Of a DNA stretch of 64,000 nucleotides, positions 14,430-22,503 are shown one piece after another (position 1 is the first letter of the stretch; each line of letters begins with the position of its first letter). This stretch comes from CALGFI01 sp963786805 (GTDB lineage Bacteria > Actinomycetota > UBA4738 > HRBIN12). Location: assembly GCA_963786805.1 (NCBI GenBank), contig CAWBAK010000005.1:248001-312000 (forward strand). Reading direction: 5' to 3'. The notes beneath the pieces are model-generated. The model was not told the origin of the DNA. It searched no databases and worked only from the letters and a program-made list of their open reading frames with translations. The translations under genes were made by a program, and so were the position numbers.

Positions 14430-15611
14430 CTACGGGTCCGCCATCGCCTCGACGATGGTCCACCGCCCCCCCTCCACCCGGTAGATGAGGACGGCATCCG
14501 CCGGTTGCGCCAGCTCCCCTTCGGCGAACGCGTACGCGCGCCCGAGACCCTCGAACCGGTGCGCCGACGCGAGGCGTGCAGGGAGTCCCTCGCGTGAGGG
14601 TTCGGCGCCCTCGAGCGCGGCGATCAGCATGTGAGCCGCGTCCCATGCTTCGACCGAATACGGACCCGGCGGTGCCCCGAACTCGGATTGGTAGTCCTGG
14701 ATGAACCGCTGGGCCCCCAGCCCGAGGGCGGTCGAGACGTCGGCACACGAGCAGAAGGCGACCGCGCCCTCGGCCGCGGTTCCCGCCTCGCTGAGGAAGT
14801 CCGGCTCGCGTAGACCAGGACCTCCGATCAGCATCGGGCTCGGCGACGGGGCGTCCTCGAACGACGCCGCGAGCTCGGCGCCGCCGCCACCGTCACCGGT
14901 CCAGATGACGGTCCCGCACTCGGCCGACGGCACCTCGGGGACCTCGCCCTCCGCGTCCTCCTCGAAGACCCGGAGGCCCGGCGAGAGGCCTTCGCGTACC
15001 GCGTTCGAGAACCTCGTCTCGTCGGCCGGCGGGACGACGAGACACACGTCGCCGTCGGGCCGGCGCAAGACGTTCACGCCGTCGGCGAGCGAGGACGCCT
15101 GAACGGCAAGCGGGGCGACGAACCGGAAGAAGGTTCCCGGCTCGGCTTCCTCGACTCGGTCGCGCGCGGACAGGCTGAGGACCGGCACCCCCTCGGGGCC
15201 GAGGAGCTCGACGAGTGCGCCGACCCCGTCGAGGTTCGGCGCGGCGAATGCGGCGATGAAGCCCGGGTTGGCCGCGATCTCCGCCACGACCTCGCCGATC
15301 GCCGTCGGATCGCCCTGCGTGTCGAACGCGACGACCTCGATCGGCGTTGGCATCTCTCCGGAAGCGGCGGCAGTCGCGAACGCCAGCTCGATCGCCTGGA
15401 GCGGCGGAAGGGTCGTGTCGAGCGCTTGCTCGGGCGCGAGGTCCTGCACGTACGCGACCTTGAGCGTGTCGAGCGGCGTCGGCGAGACCGACGTGGGACC
15501 CGCCGATGGCGACACCACCGAAGGCCCGGTCGCGGCCGGCGCCTGTGTGTCGCACGCCGCGAGCAGTCCGGTGAGCGCGAGGCCGGCCATCCGCCGCCAC
15601 CCAATCCTCAA
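14430..15611 (-). CDS. LivJ-like ABC transporter substrate-binding lipoprotein (orphan)
   Basis: 393-residue type 1 periplasmic-binding protein (Peripla_BP_6 group). The signal peptide ends in the lipobox LTGLLAAC, followed by a Pro/Ser/Thr linker, then a Rossmann-like domain beginning LKVAYVQDLAPE. Segments such as VVAFDTQGDPTAIGEVVAEI and GVPVLSLSARDRVE match the branched-chain amino acid binding family. The second half is shorter and less conserved than in true LivJ. No permease or ATPase adjoins it, so it may serve the LivHMGF system encoded 6 kb away or act as a sensor domain; neither is proven. 147 bases of gene-free DNA separate it from the preceding operon. Confidence 0.82.
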   Translation of the reverse strand: MRIGWRRMAGLALTGLLAACDTQAPAATGPSVVSPSAGPTSVSPTPLDTLKVAYVQDLAPEQALDTTLPPLQAIELAFATAAASGEMPTPIEVVAFDTQGDPTAIGEVVAEIAANPGFIAAFAAPNLDGVGALVELLGPEGVPVLSLSARDRVEEAEPGTFFRFVAPLAVQASSLADGVNVLRRPDGDVCLVVPPADETRFSNAVREGLSPGLRVFEEDAEGEVPEVPSAECGTVIWTGDGGGGAELAASFEDAPSPSPMLIGGPGLREPDFLSEAGTAAEGAVAFCSCADVSTALGLGAQRFIQDYQSEFGAPPGPYSVEAWDAAHMLIAALEGAEPSREGLPARLASAHRFEGLGRAYAFAEGELAQPADAVLIYRVEGGRWTIVEAMADP

Positions 15612-15703
15612 TCCTCAAACCACCTCTCGGTCGTTGCGCGGAAAGGGAGTCTAGGTGCGGAACCCGGAACGAGGTCCGCCGAGCCGCTTAGACTGTTCGA
15701 GCC

Positions 15704-15786
15704 GCCGGGGTGGAGGAACGGCAGACTCGATCGCCTCAAAAGCGATTGCGCGAAAGCGCGTGCGGGTTCGAATCCCGCCCCCGGCA
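15704..15786 (+). tRNA. tRNA-Leu (anticodon CAA)
   Basis: An 83-base tRNA with acceptor stem GCCGGGG/CCCCGGC, anticodon stem ATCGC/GCGAT around loop CTCAAAA (anticodon CAA), a long class II variable arm (GCGCGAAAGCGCG) and T-arm GCGGG-TTCGAAT-CCCGC. The long variable arm with CAA anticodon identifies leucine. The CCA end is not fully encoded (ACC then G). A TAGACT minus-10 box ends 9 bases before the mature 5' end. Confidence 0.96.
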
Positions 15787-15790
15787 CCGA

Positions 15791-16957
15791 CTAGACGACG
15801 TGACCCTCACGGACGAGGTCGTCCCCCGCGAAGCGCTCCAGTCCAAGGCCCGAGATGTCCACCGTCCTTGCCTTCCCGTCCACGATGAGCTCGGCGAGGA
15901 GCTTCCCCACCACCGGCGCGTGCTGGAACCCGTGGCCACTGAAGCCGTTCGCGAGGTAGAGACCTTGCCTGCCGGGCGCCTCGCCGATGATCGGGTGGCG
16001 GTCGGGCGTCATCTCGTAGAGCCCGACCCATGAGTGTTCGATCGATGCCTCCTCGAGCGGCGGGAACACGCGCATCGCCGTCGGCAGGAGCTCGTCGGCG
16101 ACGAACGCCTCGTCGGGCTTCGTCTCGAACGAAGCCCGTTCGTGTGTGCTCCCCATCCCCATCAGGACCCCGGGTCCTTCCCGGTGGAAGTAGAAGGTCG
16201 TGACCGCGTCGATCACGAGCGTGCGCCGTTCCGGTGAACCCTCGAATGCGCCGGTGACGAGGACGTGACGCGGGATCGGCTCGAGGGGCAGCTCGACGCC
16301 CGCGGTCGCGGCGAGAACGCCGGCCCACGGGCCCGCGGCGTTCACGACGATCGGCGCGTCGATGGACCCGTCGTCCGTGTCAACCCCGGTCACGCGCTCG
16401 CCGTCGTGCCGGATGGCGGTGACCGCGACGCCGAGCGCGATCTCGGCGCCCGCGCGTCGGGCGAGCGTTGCGTACCCCTGCGTGAGCCCGGACGGGTCGG
16501 CGATGCCGTCGTTCGGGCCGTATGCCGCTCCGACGATCCCGTCGGTCTCGATCCCGGGCGCCAGCTCGAGCGCCTCCTCAGCGCTGAGCAGCTCCGCGTC
16601 GACCCCGAGCGAGCGCTGGAGCGCGTTCGCCGTGACGAAGTCGCGCCACAGGGCTTCGTCCCGCACGAGGAACAGGTAGCCGTGCCGGGCGACGTCGAGC
16701 GGGAGACCGTGCTCCTGCGTGAACCCCGTGATCATCGGCACGCTTGCCAGCGAGAGCCGGATGTTGATCTCGCTCGAGAACTGCGTGCGGAACCCTCCGG
16801 CGCATGCGCCGGTCGACCCGGCGGCAAGCCGGTCCTCGCGCTCGAGCAGCGCCACTCGCCCCGCACCGGCCATTGCGAGGTGATACGCGGCGCTCGCCCC
16901 GACGACTCCCCCACCGACGACGACGACGTCGGCGGTCCGGCTCACGCGGCCGTTCAC
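15791..16957 (-). CDS. FAD-dependent amine/amino-acid oxidoreductase (DAO family)
   Basis: 388-residue flavoenzyme related to sarcosine oxidase beta subunit, glycine oxidase and D-amino acid dehydrogenase. The FAD-binding motif VVVGGGVVGASAAYHLA is at the N-terminus, followed by GSTGACAGGFRTQF, a segment typical of sarcosine oxidase beta-like proteins. The C-terminus carries the conserved YEMTPDRHPIIGE and GFSGHGFQHAP blocks that close the active site. The GTG at 16957 overlaps the TGA of the cyclodeaminase-like gene as GTGA; GTG 16945 is an alternative. The pair follows livHMGF, so it probably oxidises an imported amino acid or N-alkyl amino acid; the substrate is unknown. Confidence 0.88.
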   Translation of the reverse strand: MNGRVSRTADVVVVGGGVVGASAAYHLAMAGAGRVALLEREDRLAAGSTGACAGGFRTQFSSEINIRLSLASVPMITGFTQEHGLPLDVARHGYLFLVRDEALWRDFVTANALQRSLGVDAELLSAEEALELAPGIETDGIVGAAYGPNDGIADPSGLTQGYATLARRAGAEIALGVAVTAIRHDGERVTGVDTDDGSIDAPIVVNAAGPWAGVLAATAGVELPLEPIPRHVLVTGAFEGSPERRTLVIDAVTTFYFHREGPGVLMGMGSTHERASFETKPDEAFVADELLPTAMRVFPPLEEASIEHSWVGLYEMTPDRHPIIGEAPGRQGLYLANGFSGHGFQHAPVVGKLLAELIVDGKARTVDISGLGLERFAGDDLVREGHVV

Positions 16958-17853
16958 GAGCCCAGCCGATCGAACGCGGCTCGCGCGACGACGAGATCCT
17001 CGAACGCGACGCCGACGGACTTGAAGAGCGTGATGTCTTCGTCGGAGCCGCGAACCCGCGTCCCTCGCACCACCTCCGACAGGTCCGCAAGCACGTGGTC
17101 CCGCCCGATGGCTCCCTCCGCCATCGCGATGGCCAGGTCTCCGGCCTCCTCGGCCGCGGCCTCCCGCGTCTCGACCACGACTCGCGCGCGGCGGACCGCC
17201 TCCGCGTCGAGCTCGCGCATCGTCGTGGTGTACGCGCCGACGGCGTTCACATGGACGCCTTCGGGAAGGTTCGCGCCCTCGAGCACCGGGGTCGAGCTCG
17301 TCGTGCAGGTGCACACCAGATCCGCGTCCCGTTCCGCTCCGGGCGCCCCGACCGACGTCCGGAGCCCTCCGCTCGACGCCGATCTCGCGAGGTCTTGCGC
17401 TGCATCGCGTCCGCGCGAGACGATCACGACCTCCTCAACGGGACGAACCGCCCGCATCGCGTCCAGATGCGATCGCGCCTGCACGCCGGCCCCGTAGAGC
17501 ACCAGCCTCCGCGCGTCCGGCCGTGCCAGCCATCGAGTCGCCAGTCCGCTGACCGCTGCGGTCCGAAGCGCGGTCAGCGCCGCCCCGTCGAACGTCGCCG
17601 CCGGCGCCTGCGTCTCGGCGTCGAACAACACGTAGACAGCGTGGATGAACGGCCGGCCCTTCCCGGGGTTCGCCGGCGTGAGCGTCACGAGCTTCACGCC
17701 CACGCCGGATGCTCCGTGTGCCGGCATCACCAGTAGTGTGCCGCTCGCGGTCTCGATATGGCTCCGAAGCGGCGACTCCGGGAGCGGGTCGGTCGCGAAG
17801 GCCGCCTCCAGCGCATCGATCGCGGCTGCCATCGGAAGCGATCGCGCGAGCAC
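16954..17853 (-). CDS. Ornithine cyclodeaminase / mu-crystallin family protein
   Basis: 299-residue NAD(P)-dependent protein of the OCD/mu-crystallin family, whose members act as ornithine cyclodeaminase, alanine dehydrogenase, or ketimine and imine reductases. The substrate-binding arginine lies in TALRTAAVSGLATR, the nucleotide fold in LVLYGAGVQARSHLDAM, and the conserved GVHVNAVGAYTTTMRELD block is present. The only usable start is GTG 17853, which makes the N-terminus about ten residues shorter than usual: similarity seems to extend upstream (EVLARSLPMAAAID) but no start codon lies there before a stop. Coupled by GTGA to the FAD oxidase gene, which suggests an imine intermediate passed between the two. 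Confidence 0.88.
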   Translation of the reverse strand: MLARSLPMAAAIDALEAAFATDPLPESPLRSHIETASGTLLVMPAHGASGVGVKLVTLTPANPGKGRPFIHAVYVLFDAETQAPAATFDGAALTALRTAAVSGLATRWLARPDARRLVLYGAGVQARSHLDAMRAVRPVEEVVIVSRGRDAAQDLARSASSGGLRTSVGAPGAERDADLVCTCTTSSTPVLEGANLPEGVHVNAVGAYTTTMRELDAEAVRRARVVVETREAAAEEAGDLAIAMAEGAIGRDHVLADLSEVVRGTRVRGSDEDITLFKSVGVAFEDLVVARAAFDRLGS

Positions 17854-17884
17854 CTCCGGCCCGATCGCGGCGGGCGTGCCGAGC

Positions 17885-18727
17885 TCAGAGCTCGCCGAGG
17901 TACGCCTCCCGCATCAAAGGGTTGGCGAGCAGGTTCTGCGCCGTGTCGGCGAGGACCACCTCGCCCGTCTGGATCACGTACCCGCGGTCGGCGATCGACA
18001 GCGCCATGTTCGCGTTCTGCTCCACGACGAACACCGTCCGCCCGAGACCGCGGATCTGCTTGATGATCTCGAAGACCTGCTCGACGAGGATCGGCGCGAG
18101 GCCCATCGACGGCTCATCCATCAGGAGCACCTTCGGGTCGGCCATCAACGCGCGTCCCATCGCGACCATCTGCTGCTCGCCTCCGGAGAGCGTTCCCGCC
18201 TTCTGCTTCAGCCGCTCGCGGATCCGGGGGAAGGTCTGGAGGATGTGCTCCCGGTCCTCGGCGATCTTGGCCTTGTCCTTCCGCTGGTACGCCCCCAGGT
18301 CCAGGTTCTCCGAGACCGTCATGTTCCCGAACAGGCGGCGGTTCTCCGGCACCATCGAGATACCGCGCGCGACGATCTCGTTCGTCGGAAGGCCGCTGAC
18401 GACCTCGCCGTCCAGCAGGACCTCACCCTCGGAGGGCTTCACGTAGCCGAGGATGGTCTTCAGCGTCGTGGTCTTGCCGCTCGCGTTCCCTCCGAGCAGG
18501 CACACCATCTCGCCCTGGTAGATCTCCACGTGGACGTTACGAAGGACGGCGACCAGGCCGTAGTGCGTGCTCACGTTGCGGAGCTCGAGGACCGCTTTCC
18601 GGTCGCCATCGGCCGACGTCGCCGGCTCGGCCGGGGCGGGCAGTGCATCGGTCTCGACCGGCTGCGTGGCGACGCCCGTCTCGCTGGGATCGGGAGTCTG
18701 CACCATCCCCGGGGTCTCGGTGCTCAT
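17885..18727 (-). CDS. livF: Branched-chain amino-acid ABC transporter ATP-binding protein LivF
   Basis: 280-residue ATPase, second of the two LivG/LivF subunits. A 45-residue Pro/Ala/Thr-rich N-terminal extension precedes the ATPase domain. Walker A is GGNASGKTTT (Asn-Ala in place of the usual Asn-Gly), signature LSGGEQQMVAMGRAL, Walker B VLLMDEPSMGLAPI and the LivF-typical VVEQNANMALSIADRGYVI. Start ATG 18727 overlaps the livG stop as ATGA. With LivG it powers the LivH-LivM channel. Confidence 0.94.
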   Translation of the reverse strand: MSTETPGMVQTPDPSETGVATQPVETDALPAPAEPATSADGDRKAVLELRNVSTHYGLVAVLRNVHVEIYQGEMVCLLGGNASGKTTTLKTILGYVKPSEGEVLLDGEVVSGLPTNEIVARGISMVPENRRLFGNMTVSENLDLGAYQRKDKAKIAEDREHILQTFPRIRERLKQKAGTLSGGEQQMVAMGRALMADPKVLLMDEPSMGLAPILVEQVFEIIKQIRGLGRTVFVVEQNANMALSIADRGYVIQTGEVVLADTAQNLLANPLMREAYLGEL

Positions 18728-19515
18728 CCCGCCGCTTTCGTGCCGAGGTACGCCTCCACCACCTGAGGGTTGTTCGCCACCTCGTCGTACGTCCCCTCGG
18801 CGATCTTGCGCCCGTAGTCGAGCGCGATCACGCGATCGGACACGCCCTTCACGACCCGCATGTCGTGCTCGATCACGAGGACGGTGAAGCCGAGTGTGTC
18901 CCGCATGCGGACGATGTGGTCCCGGAGCTCGAGCGTCTCGGTCGGGTTCATGCCGGCCGTCGGCTCGTCGAGCATGATCAGCTTCGGCTCCGTGGCGATC
19001 GCGCGGGCCATCTCGAGCCGGCGACGATTGGCGTACGAGAGCACGTTCGCCGGCTGGTCCTGCCGGTACCCGGCAAGGCGTGAGCCGAAGAAATCGAGCG
19101 CCTCCTTGGCCCGCTGGCGGATGCGCTCCTCCTCGCGCCGGGTGGACGGCGGGCGGAAGACGGCGCCGAACACTCCGGACTTCGTCCTGCAGTGCTGACC
19201 CACCATCGCGTTCTCGAGCACGGTCATGTTCGGGAACAGATGGACCGTCTGAAACGTGCGGGCGATGCCGAGCCGCGTGATCTGGTTCGGCGCCAGGCCC
19301 ACCAGGCGCTCCCCGGCGTAGAAGACGGCGCCGTCGTCGGGTTCGTACAACCCCGTCACGACGTTGAACATCGTGCTCTTGCCCGCGCCGTTCGGCCCGA
19401 TCACCGAGACGATCTCTCCGGCATCGACGTGCATGTCCAGTCCCGAGAGCGCGTACAGACCGCCGAAATGCTTGGCCACGTTCCGCAGCTCGAGCAGTGG
19501 GGCGCCGGAGCTCAC
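18724..19515 (-). CDS. livG: Branched-chain amino-acid ABC transporter ATP-binding protein LivG
   Basis: 263-residue ATPase. Walker A GPNGAGKSTMFNVVTG, the LivG-type Q-loop region GIARTFQTVHLFPNMTVLEN, Walker B LIMLDEPTAGMNP and switch LVIEHDMRVV are present. The signature reads LSYANRRRLEMARAI, departing from the common LivG form LSYGQQRRLEIARA at the Gly-Gln-Gln positions; the family tolerates this but it is unusual. The GTG at 19515 overlaps the livM stop as GTGA, and its own stop overlaps livF. Confidence 0.94.
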   Translation of the reverse strand: MSSGAPLLELRNVAKHFGGLYALSGLDMHVDAGEIVSVIGPNGAGKSTMFNVVTGLYEPDDGAVFYAGERLVGLAPNQITRLGIARTFQTVHLFPNMTVLENAMVGQHCRTKSGVFGAVFRPPSTRREEERIRQRAKEALDFFGSRLAGYRQDQPANVLSYANRRRLEMARAIATEPKLIMLDEPTAGMNPTETLELRDHIVRMRDTLGFTVLVIEHDMRVVKGVSDRVIALDYGRKIAEGTYDEVANNPQVVEAYLGTKAAG

Positions 19516-21320
19516 TCGGAGATCTCCTCCTCGGGTTCCGCGCCCAGGTGCCCGCCCGCGACGACGGCCGCGTAGGTCTCGTCGGCCTCGCCACCGGTCT
19601 TGGGCTTGGCCCACGCGTCCTGCGTCACCTCTTCTTCCTGCAGCTCGCGCATCCGACGGACGTTCGGAACCAGGCCCTGGGGGCGCAGGATCATGATCGC
19701 GACCAACACTGCGCCGTAGATCAAGAGCCGGTACTCCTCGAACTCGCGCAGAAGGCCCGGAAGGCCGATCAGGACGAGCGCGCCCACGACCACGCCGGGC
19801 AGGCTTCCGAGGCCTCCGAGGACGACGACGGCGAGCGCCGTGATCGAGACGAAGATCTCGAAGCTCGCCGGCGTGAGCGAGCCGATCCTGACGGCGAACA
19901 GCGCACCCCCCATCGACCCCACCGCGCCGCCGATGGCGAAGGCGAGGAGCTTGTACCTCGTCGTGCTGATGCCCATCGCGTCGGCGACCTGCTCGTCCTC
20001 GCGCATCGCGTTCCAGGCACGGCCGATCCGCGAGGCGGAGAGACGCCACGAGACGAAGATCGCCAGGATCACGAACGCGAGCGCGAGGTAGTAGAAGTGC
20101 TGCGGTGCCCGGAACGAGTACCCGGCGATCGAGGCATCGGTGATGCCACGCATCCCTTGTGGCCCCCCGACGACCGGCGCGAGCCAGCGCGACTGCGTCA
20201 GGATGCTCACGATCTCTCCAAGACCGAGCGTCACGATGGCGAGATAGTCGCCCCTCAACCGCAGGACCGGCGCTCCGATCAGCAGACCGAGCCCAGCCGC
20301 GAGGATCGCCACCACGCAGATCGCGACGTAGAAGTTCAGGTTCAACGAGAAGGCGGGTGCCGCGGCTCCGGTCGTCGTGTTCAGCGTCGCCCCGGAAAGG
20401 AGCCCGAGCGCGTACGCGCCGAAGGCATAGAAGGCCACGTATCCGAGGTCCAGCAGCCCCGCGTAGCCGACCACGATGTTCAGTCCGATCCCGAGCAGCA
20501 GGAAGACCATGACGGTGCCGAGGACCTCGGAGATCACGGCCCCGACCACGAGCGGGAGGACCGCGAACAGCGCCAGCGCGATGACCAACAGCGCCGTCCG
20601 CGTTGCCGGCTGGTCGCGGACCACCGAGCGGACCCGGTCTCGGCCGGCCGAGCCGCTCCGCGCCCATAGGCTGCTCGCGCCGGCCGCGACCGCGAGGGTG
20701 CCGAGGCCTCCCGCCAGCGTCAGGCCGCGCGTGACTGGGCTGTACAGGAAGTCGGACTCCACACCGAGCTCGCGCATCGCGACCGGCACGATGCGCTGGA
20801 GCAGGCCCATCAGAAGGGTTACCCCAACGCCGAAGAGGATCGGCGCGCGCACCTGCGGCGAGCTGGCTCGCAGCGTTCCCCCGATGGCGGCCGCGACGAC
20901 ACCGAGACCGATCAGGATGACGATCCCCTTCATCACTCCTTGCTCGAAGGTGACGAACTCGATCAGCGCTGGGGAGGCGGCGATGAACACCTCTCGGACC
21001 CGGTTGATGTCGAACCATTCCACGAACGCGATCGTGGCTCCGAAAGCCGCCGCCGCTACCAGCCCTGCGGCGGCGCCGGCGAACGCTGCCTGGCCCGGCG
21101 TCGCCACCCGGCGCTCCCCGGCCACGACCCTCGGGCGAGTCACGACGTAGCCCACCACGAACGGCGGGAGGGCCAGCAGGACGCGCCCGAGCGTGACCTG
21201 CTCCCCGATCAGGTTGAGGTCGGCGAAGCGGGCAAGCAGGCCCACCAGGGCGAGGTAGACGGATACCGCCGCACCGAGGAGTCCGCCTCCGACGATGGCG
21301 CGGATCGGGATCGCGCCCAA
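19512..21320 (-). CDS. livM: Branched-chain amino-acid ABC transporter permease LivM with long N-terminal extension
   Basis: 602-residue membrane protein, about twice the usual LivM length. The C-terminal 360 residues are a normal LivM permease with the conserved VGYAGLLDLGYVAFYAFGAY, LRLRGDYLAIVTLGLGEI and the ATPase-docking loop SRIGRAWNAMREDEQVADAMG. The first 240 residues add about six further hydrophobic segments of no family I recognise. The start is TTG 21320: it is preceded by GGAGAAGG with a 6-base gap and sits one base after the livH stop. The protein ends in a charged 50-residue cytoplasmic tail. It pairs with LivH to form the importer channel. Confidence 0.9.
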   Translation of the reverse strand: MGAIPIRAIVGGGLLGAAVSVYLALVGLLARFADLNLIGEQVTLGRVLLALPPFVVGYVVTRPRVVAGERRVATPGQAAFAGAAAGLVAAAAFGATIAFVEWFDINRVREVFIAASPALIEFVTFEQGVMKGIVILIGLGVVAAAIGGTLRASSPQVRAPILFGVGVTLLMGLLQRIVPVAMRELGVESDFLYSPVTRGLTLAGGLGTLAVAAGASSLWARSGSAGRDRVRSVVRDQPATRTALLVIALALFAVLPLVVGAVISEVLGTVMVFLLLGIGLNIVVGYAGLLDLGYVAFYAFGAYALGLLSGATLNTTTGAAAPAFSLNLNFYVAICVVAILAAGLGLLIGAPVLRLRGDYLAIVTLGLGEIVSILTQSRWLAPVVGGPQGMRGITDASIAGYSFRAPQHFYYLALAFVILAIFVSWRLSASRIGRAWNAMREDEQVADAMGISTTRYKLLAFAIGGAVGSMGGALFAVRIGSLTPASFEIFVSITALAVVVLGGLGSLPGVVVGALVLIGLPGLLREFEEYRLLIYGAVLVAIMILRPQGLVPNVRRMRELQEEEVTQDAWAKPKTGGEADETYAAVVAGGHLGAEPEEEISE

Positions 21321-21321
21321 A

Positions 21322-22422
21322 TCAGACCTTCTCCGCCTCGCCAGTTCCCAGGATGCCCCCTGGCCGGAAGATGAGCACCAACACCAGCACGAGGAACGTG
21401 AACGCATCCTTCAGTTGGAACGGTGAGGGAACGGCGTAGCCCGTCAGGATCAGCGAGGGACCCAGGGACTGCAAGAGTCCCAGCGACAGTCCTCCGATCG
21501 CCGCTCCCGAGATGCTGCCGATCCCGCCGAGGACGGCCGCCGCGAACGCAGCGATGCCGGGCCGGACGCCCATGAGGAAGTTGACCTGCTCGAACGTGAG
21601 CGCATACAGCACGGCCGCGATGCCGGCGAGGAGGCCCCCGATCGCGAACGTCGTGACGACGACCCGGTCCACCCTGATGCCCATGAGGCTTGCGATCTCG
21701 TTGTCTTCGGCGACCGCGCGCATCGACTTGCCGGTCCTTGTCCTGGCGACGAAGAGGGACAGGGCGAGGACCACGAGAGCGACGGTCACCAGCACGAGTA
21801 CCTGCATGCGCCGGATCTCGACGCCGAAGATCAGCCAGTTCCCCTGGAGGAGATCCGGTTTTCGGAACCCCCGCGTCTGGGGACCGAAGAGCCCGCGAGC
21901 GGTGTTCTGGAGGAAGAGCGAGGCCCCGATCGCCGTGATGAGCGGGACCAGCCGCGGGGCGTTGCGCAGGGGCCGGTACGCGACCCGCTCGAGCAGCATC
22001 GCAACCAGCACCGATGCGGCCATCGCGATCACCAGCAGGATCACGAGCGCGGGGATCGGGTGAGCGTTGAGGAATCCGCTTGCGGCATATGCATCGGCGA
22101 AGAAGTACGCCGCGAATGCCCCGAACATGAATACCTCGCCGTGGGCGAAGTTGATCATCCGAAGGATGCCGTACACGAGCGTGTACCCCAGCGCGATCAG
22201 GGCATAGATCGCACCCTGAGCGACGCCGAGGACGATGAAGCCACGCCACGCGTCCGCGGAGTACCGCTGCTCCGGCGGCAGGGTCAGCGTCTTGAAGGCC
22301 CCGATGGCGACCGTGCCGACGATGAACACGGACAACACGATCAGGATGATGCGGCGCCAAGGCAGCCGCTCGAGGCGCCCCATCCGGACCTCAGGGGCCG
22401 GCTGGTCGGTCACCGTCGACAT
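21322..22422 (-). CDS. livH: Branched-chain amino-acid ABC transporter permease LivH
   Basis: 366-residue permease. After an N-terminal membrane helix (IILIVLSVFIVGTVAIGAF) comes the standard LivH core with LGVAQGAIYALIALGYTLVYG, MINFAHGEVFMFGAFAAYF and the ATPase-docking loop TRTGKSMRAVAEDNEIASLMG. About 70 extra N-terminal residues precede the core relative to E. coli LivH. First membrane gene of the liv operon, downstream of the binding protein across a 15-bp hairpin. Start ATG 22422. Confidence 0.93.
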   Translation of the reverse strand: MSTVTDQPAPEVRMGRLERLPWRRIILIVLSVFIVGTVAIGAFKTLTLPPEQRYSADAWRGFIVLGVAQGAIYALIALGYTLVYGILRMINFAHGEVFMFGAFAAYFFADAYAASGFLNAHPIPALVILLVIAMAASVLVAMLLERVAYRPLRNAPRLVPLITAIGASLFLQNTARGLFGPQTRGFRKPDLLQGNWLIFGVEIRRMQVLVLVTVALVVLALSLFVARTRTGKSMRAVAEDNEIASLMGIRVDRVVVTTFAIGGLLAGIAAVLYALTFEQVNFLMGVRPGIAAFAAAVLGGIGSISGAAIGGLSLGLLQSLGPSLILTGYAVPSPFQLKDAFTFLVLVLVLIFRPGGILGTGEAEKV

Positions 22423-22454
22423 GTTGCGCGAGCCTAGTCCATCGCGGAACGCGC

Positions 22455-22487
22455 CGCTGCGGGCGGACCGGTGGTCCGCCCGCAGCG
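22455..22487 (-). terminator. 15-bp hairpin between the liv binding-protein and permease genes
   Basis: CGCTGCGGGCGGACC pairs perfectly with GGTCCGCCCGCAGCG across a 3-base loop. No T-run follows towards livH. As with the hairpin at 13335, it sits right after a binding-protein gene and should raise that gene's mRNA level relative to the permeases. Confidence 0.65.
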
Positions 22488-22503
22488 TGCTGCCGCGTTT
22501 CGC

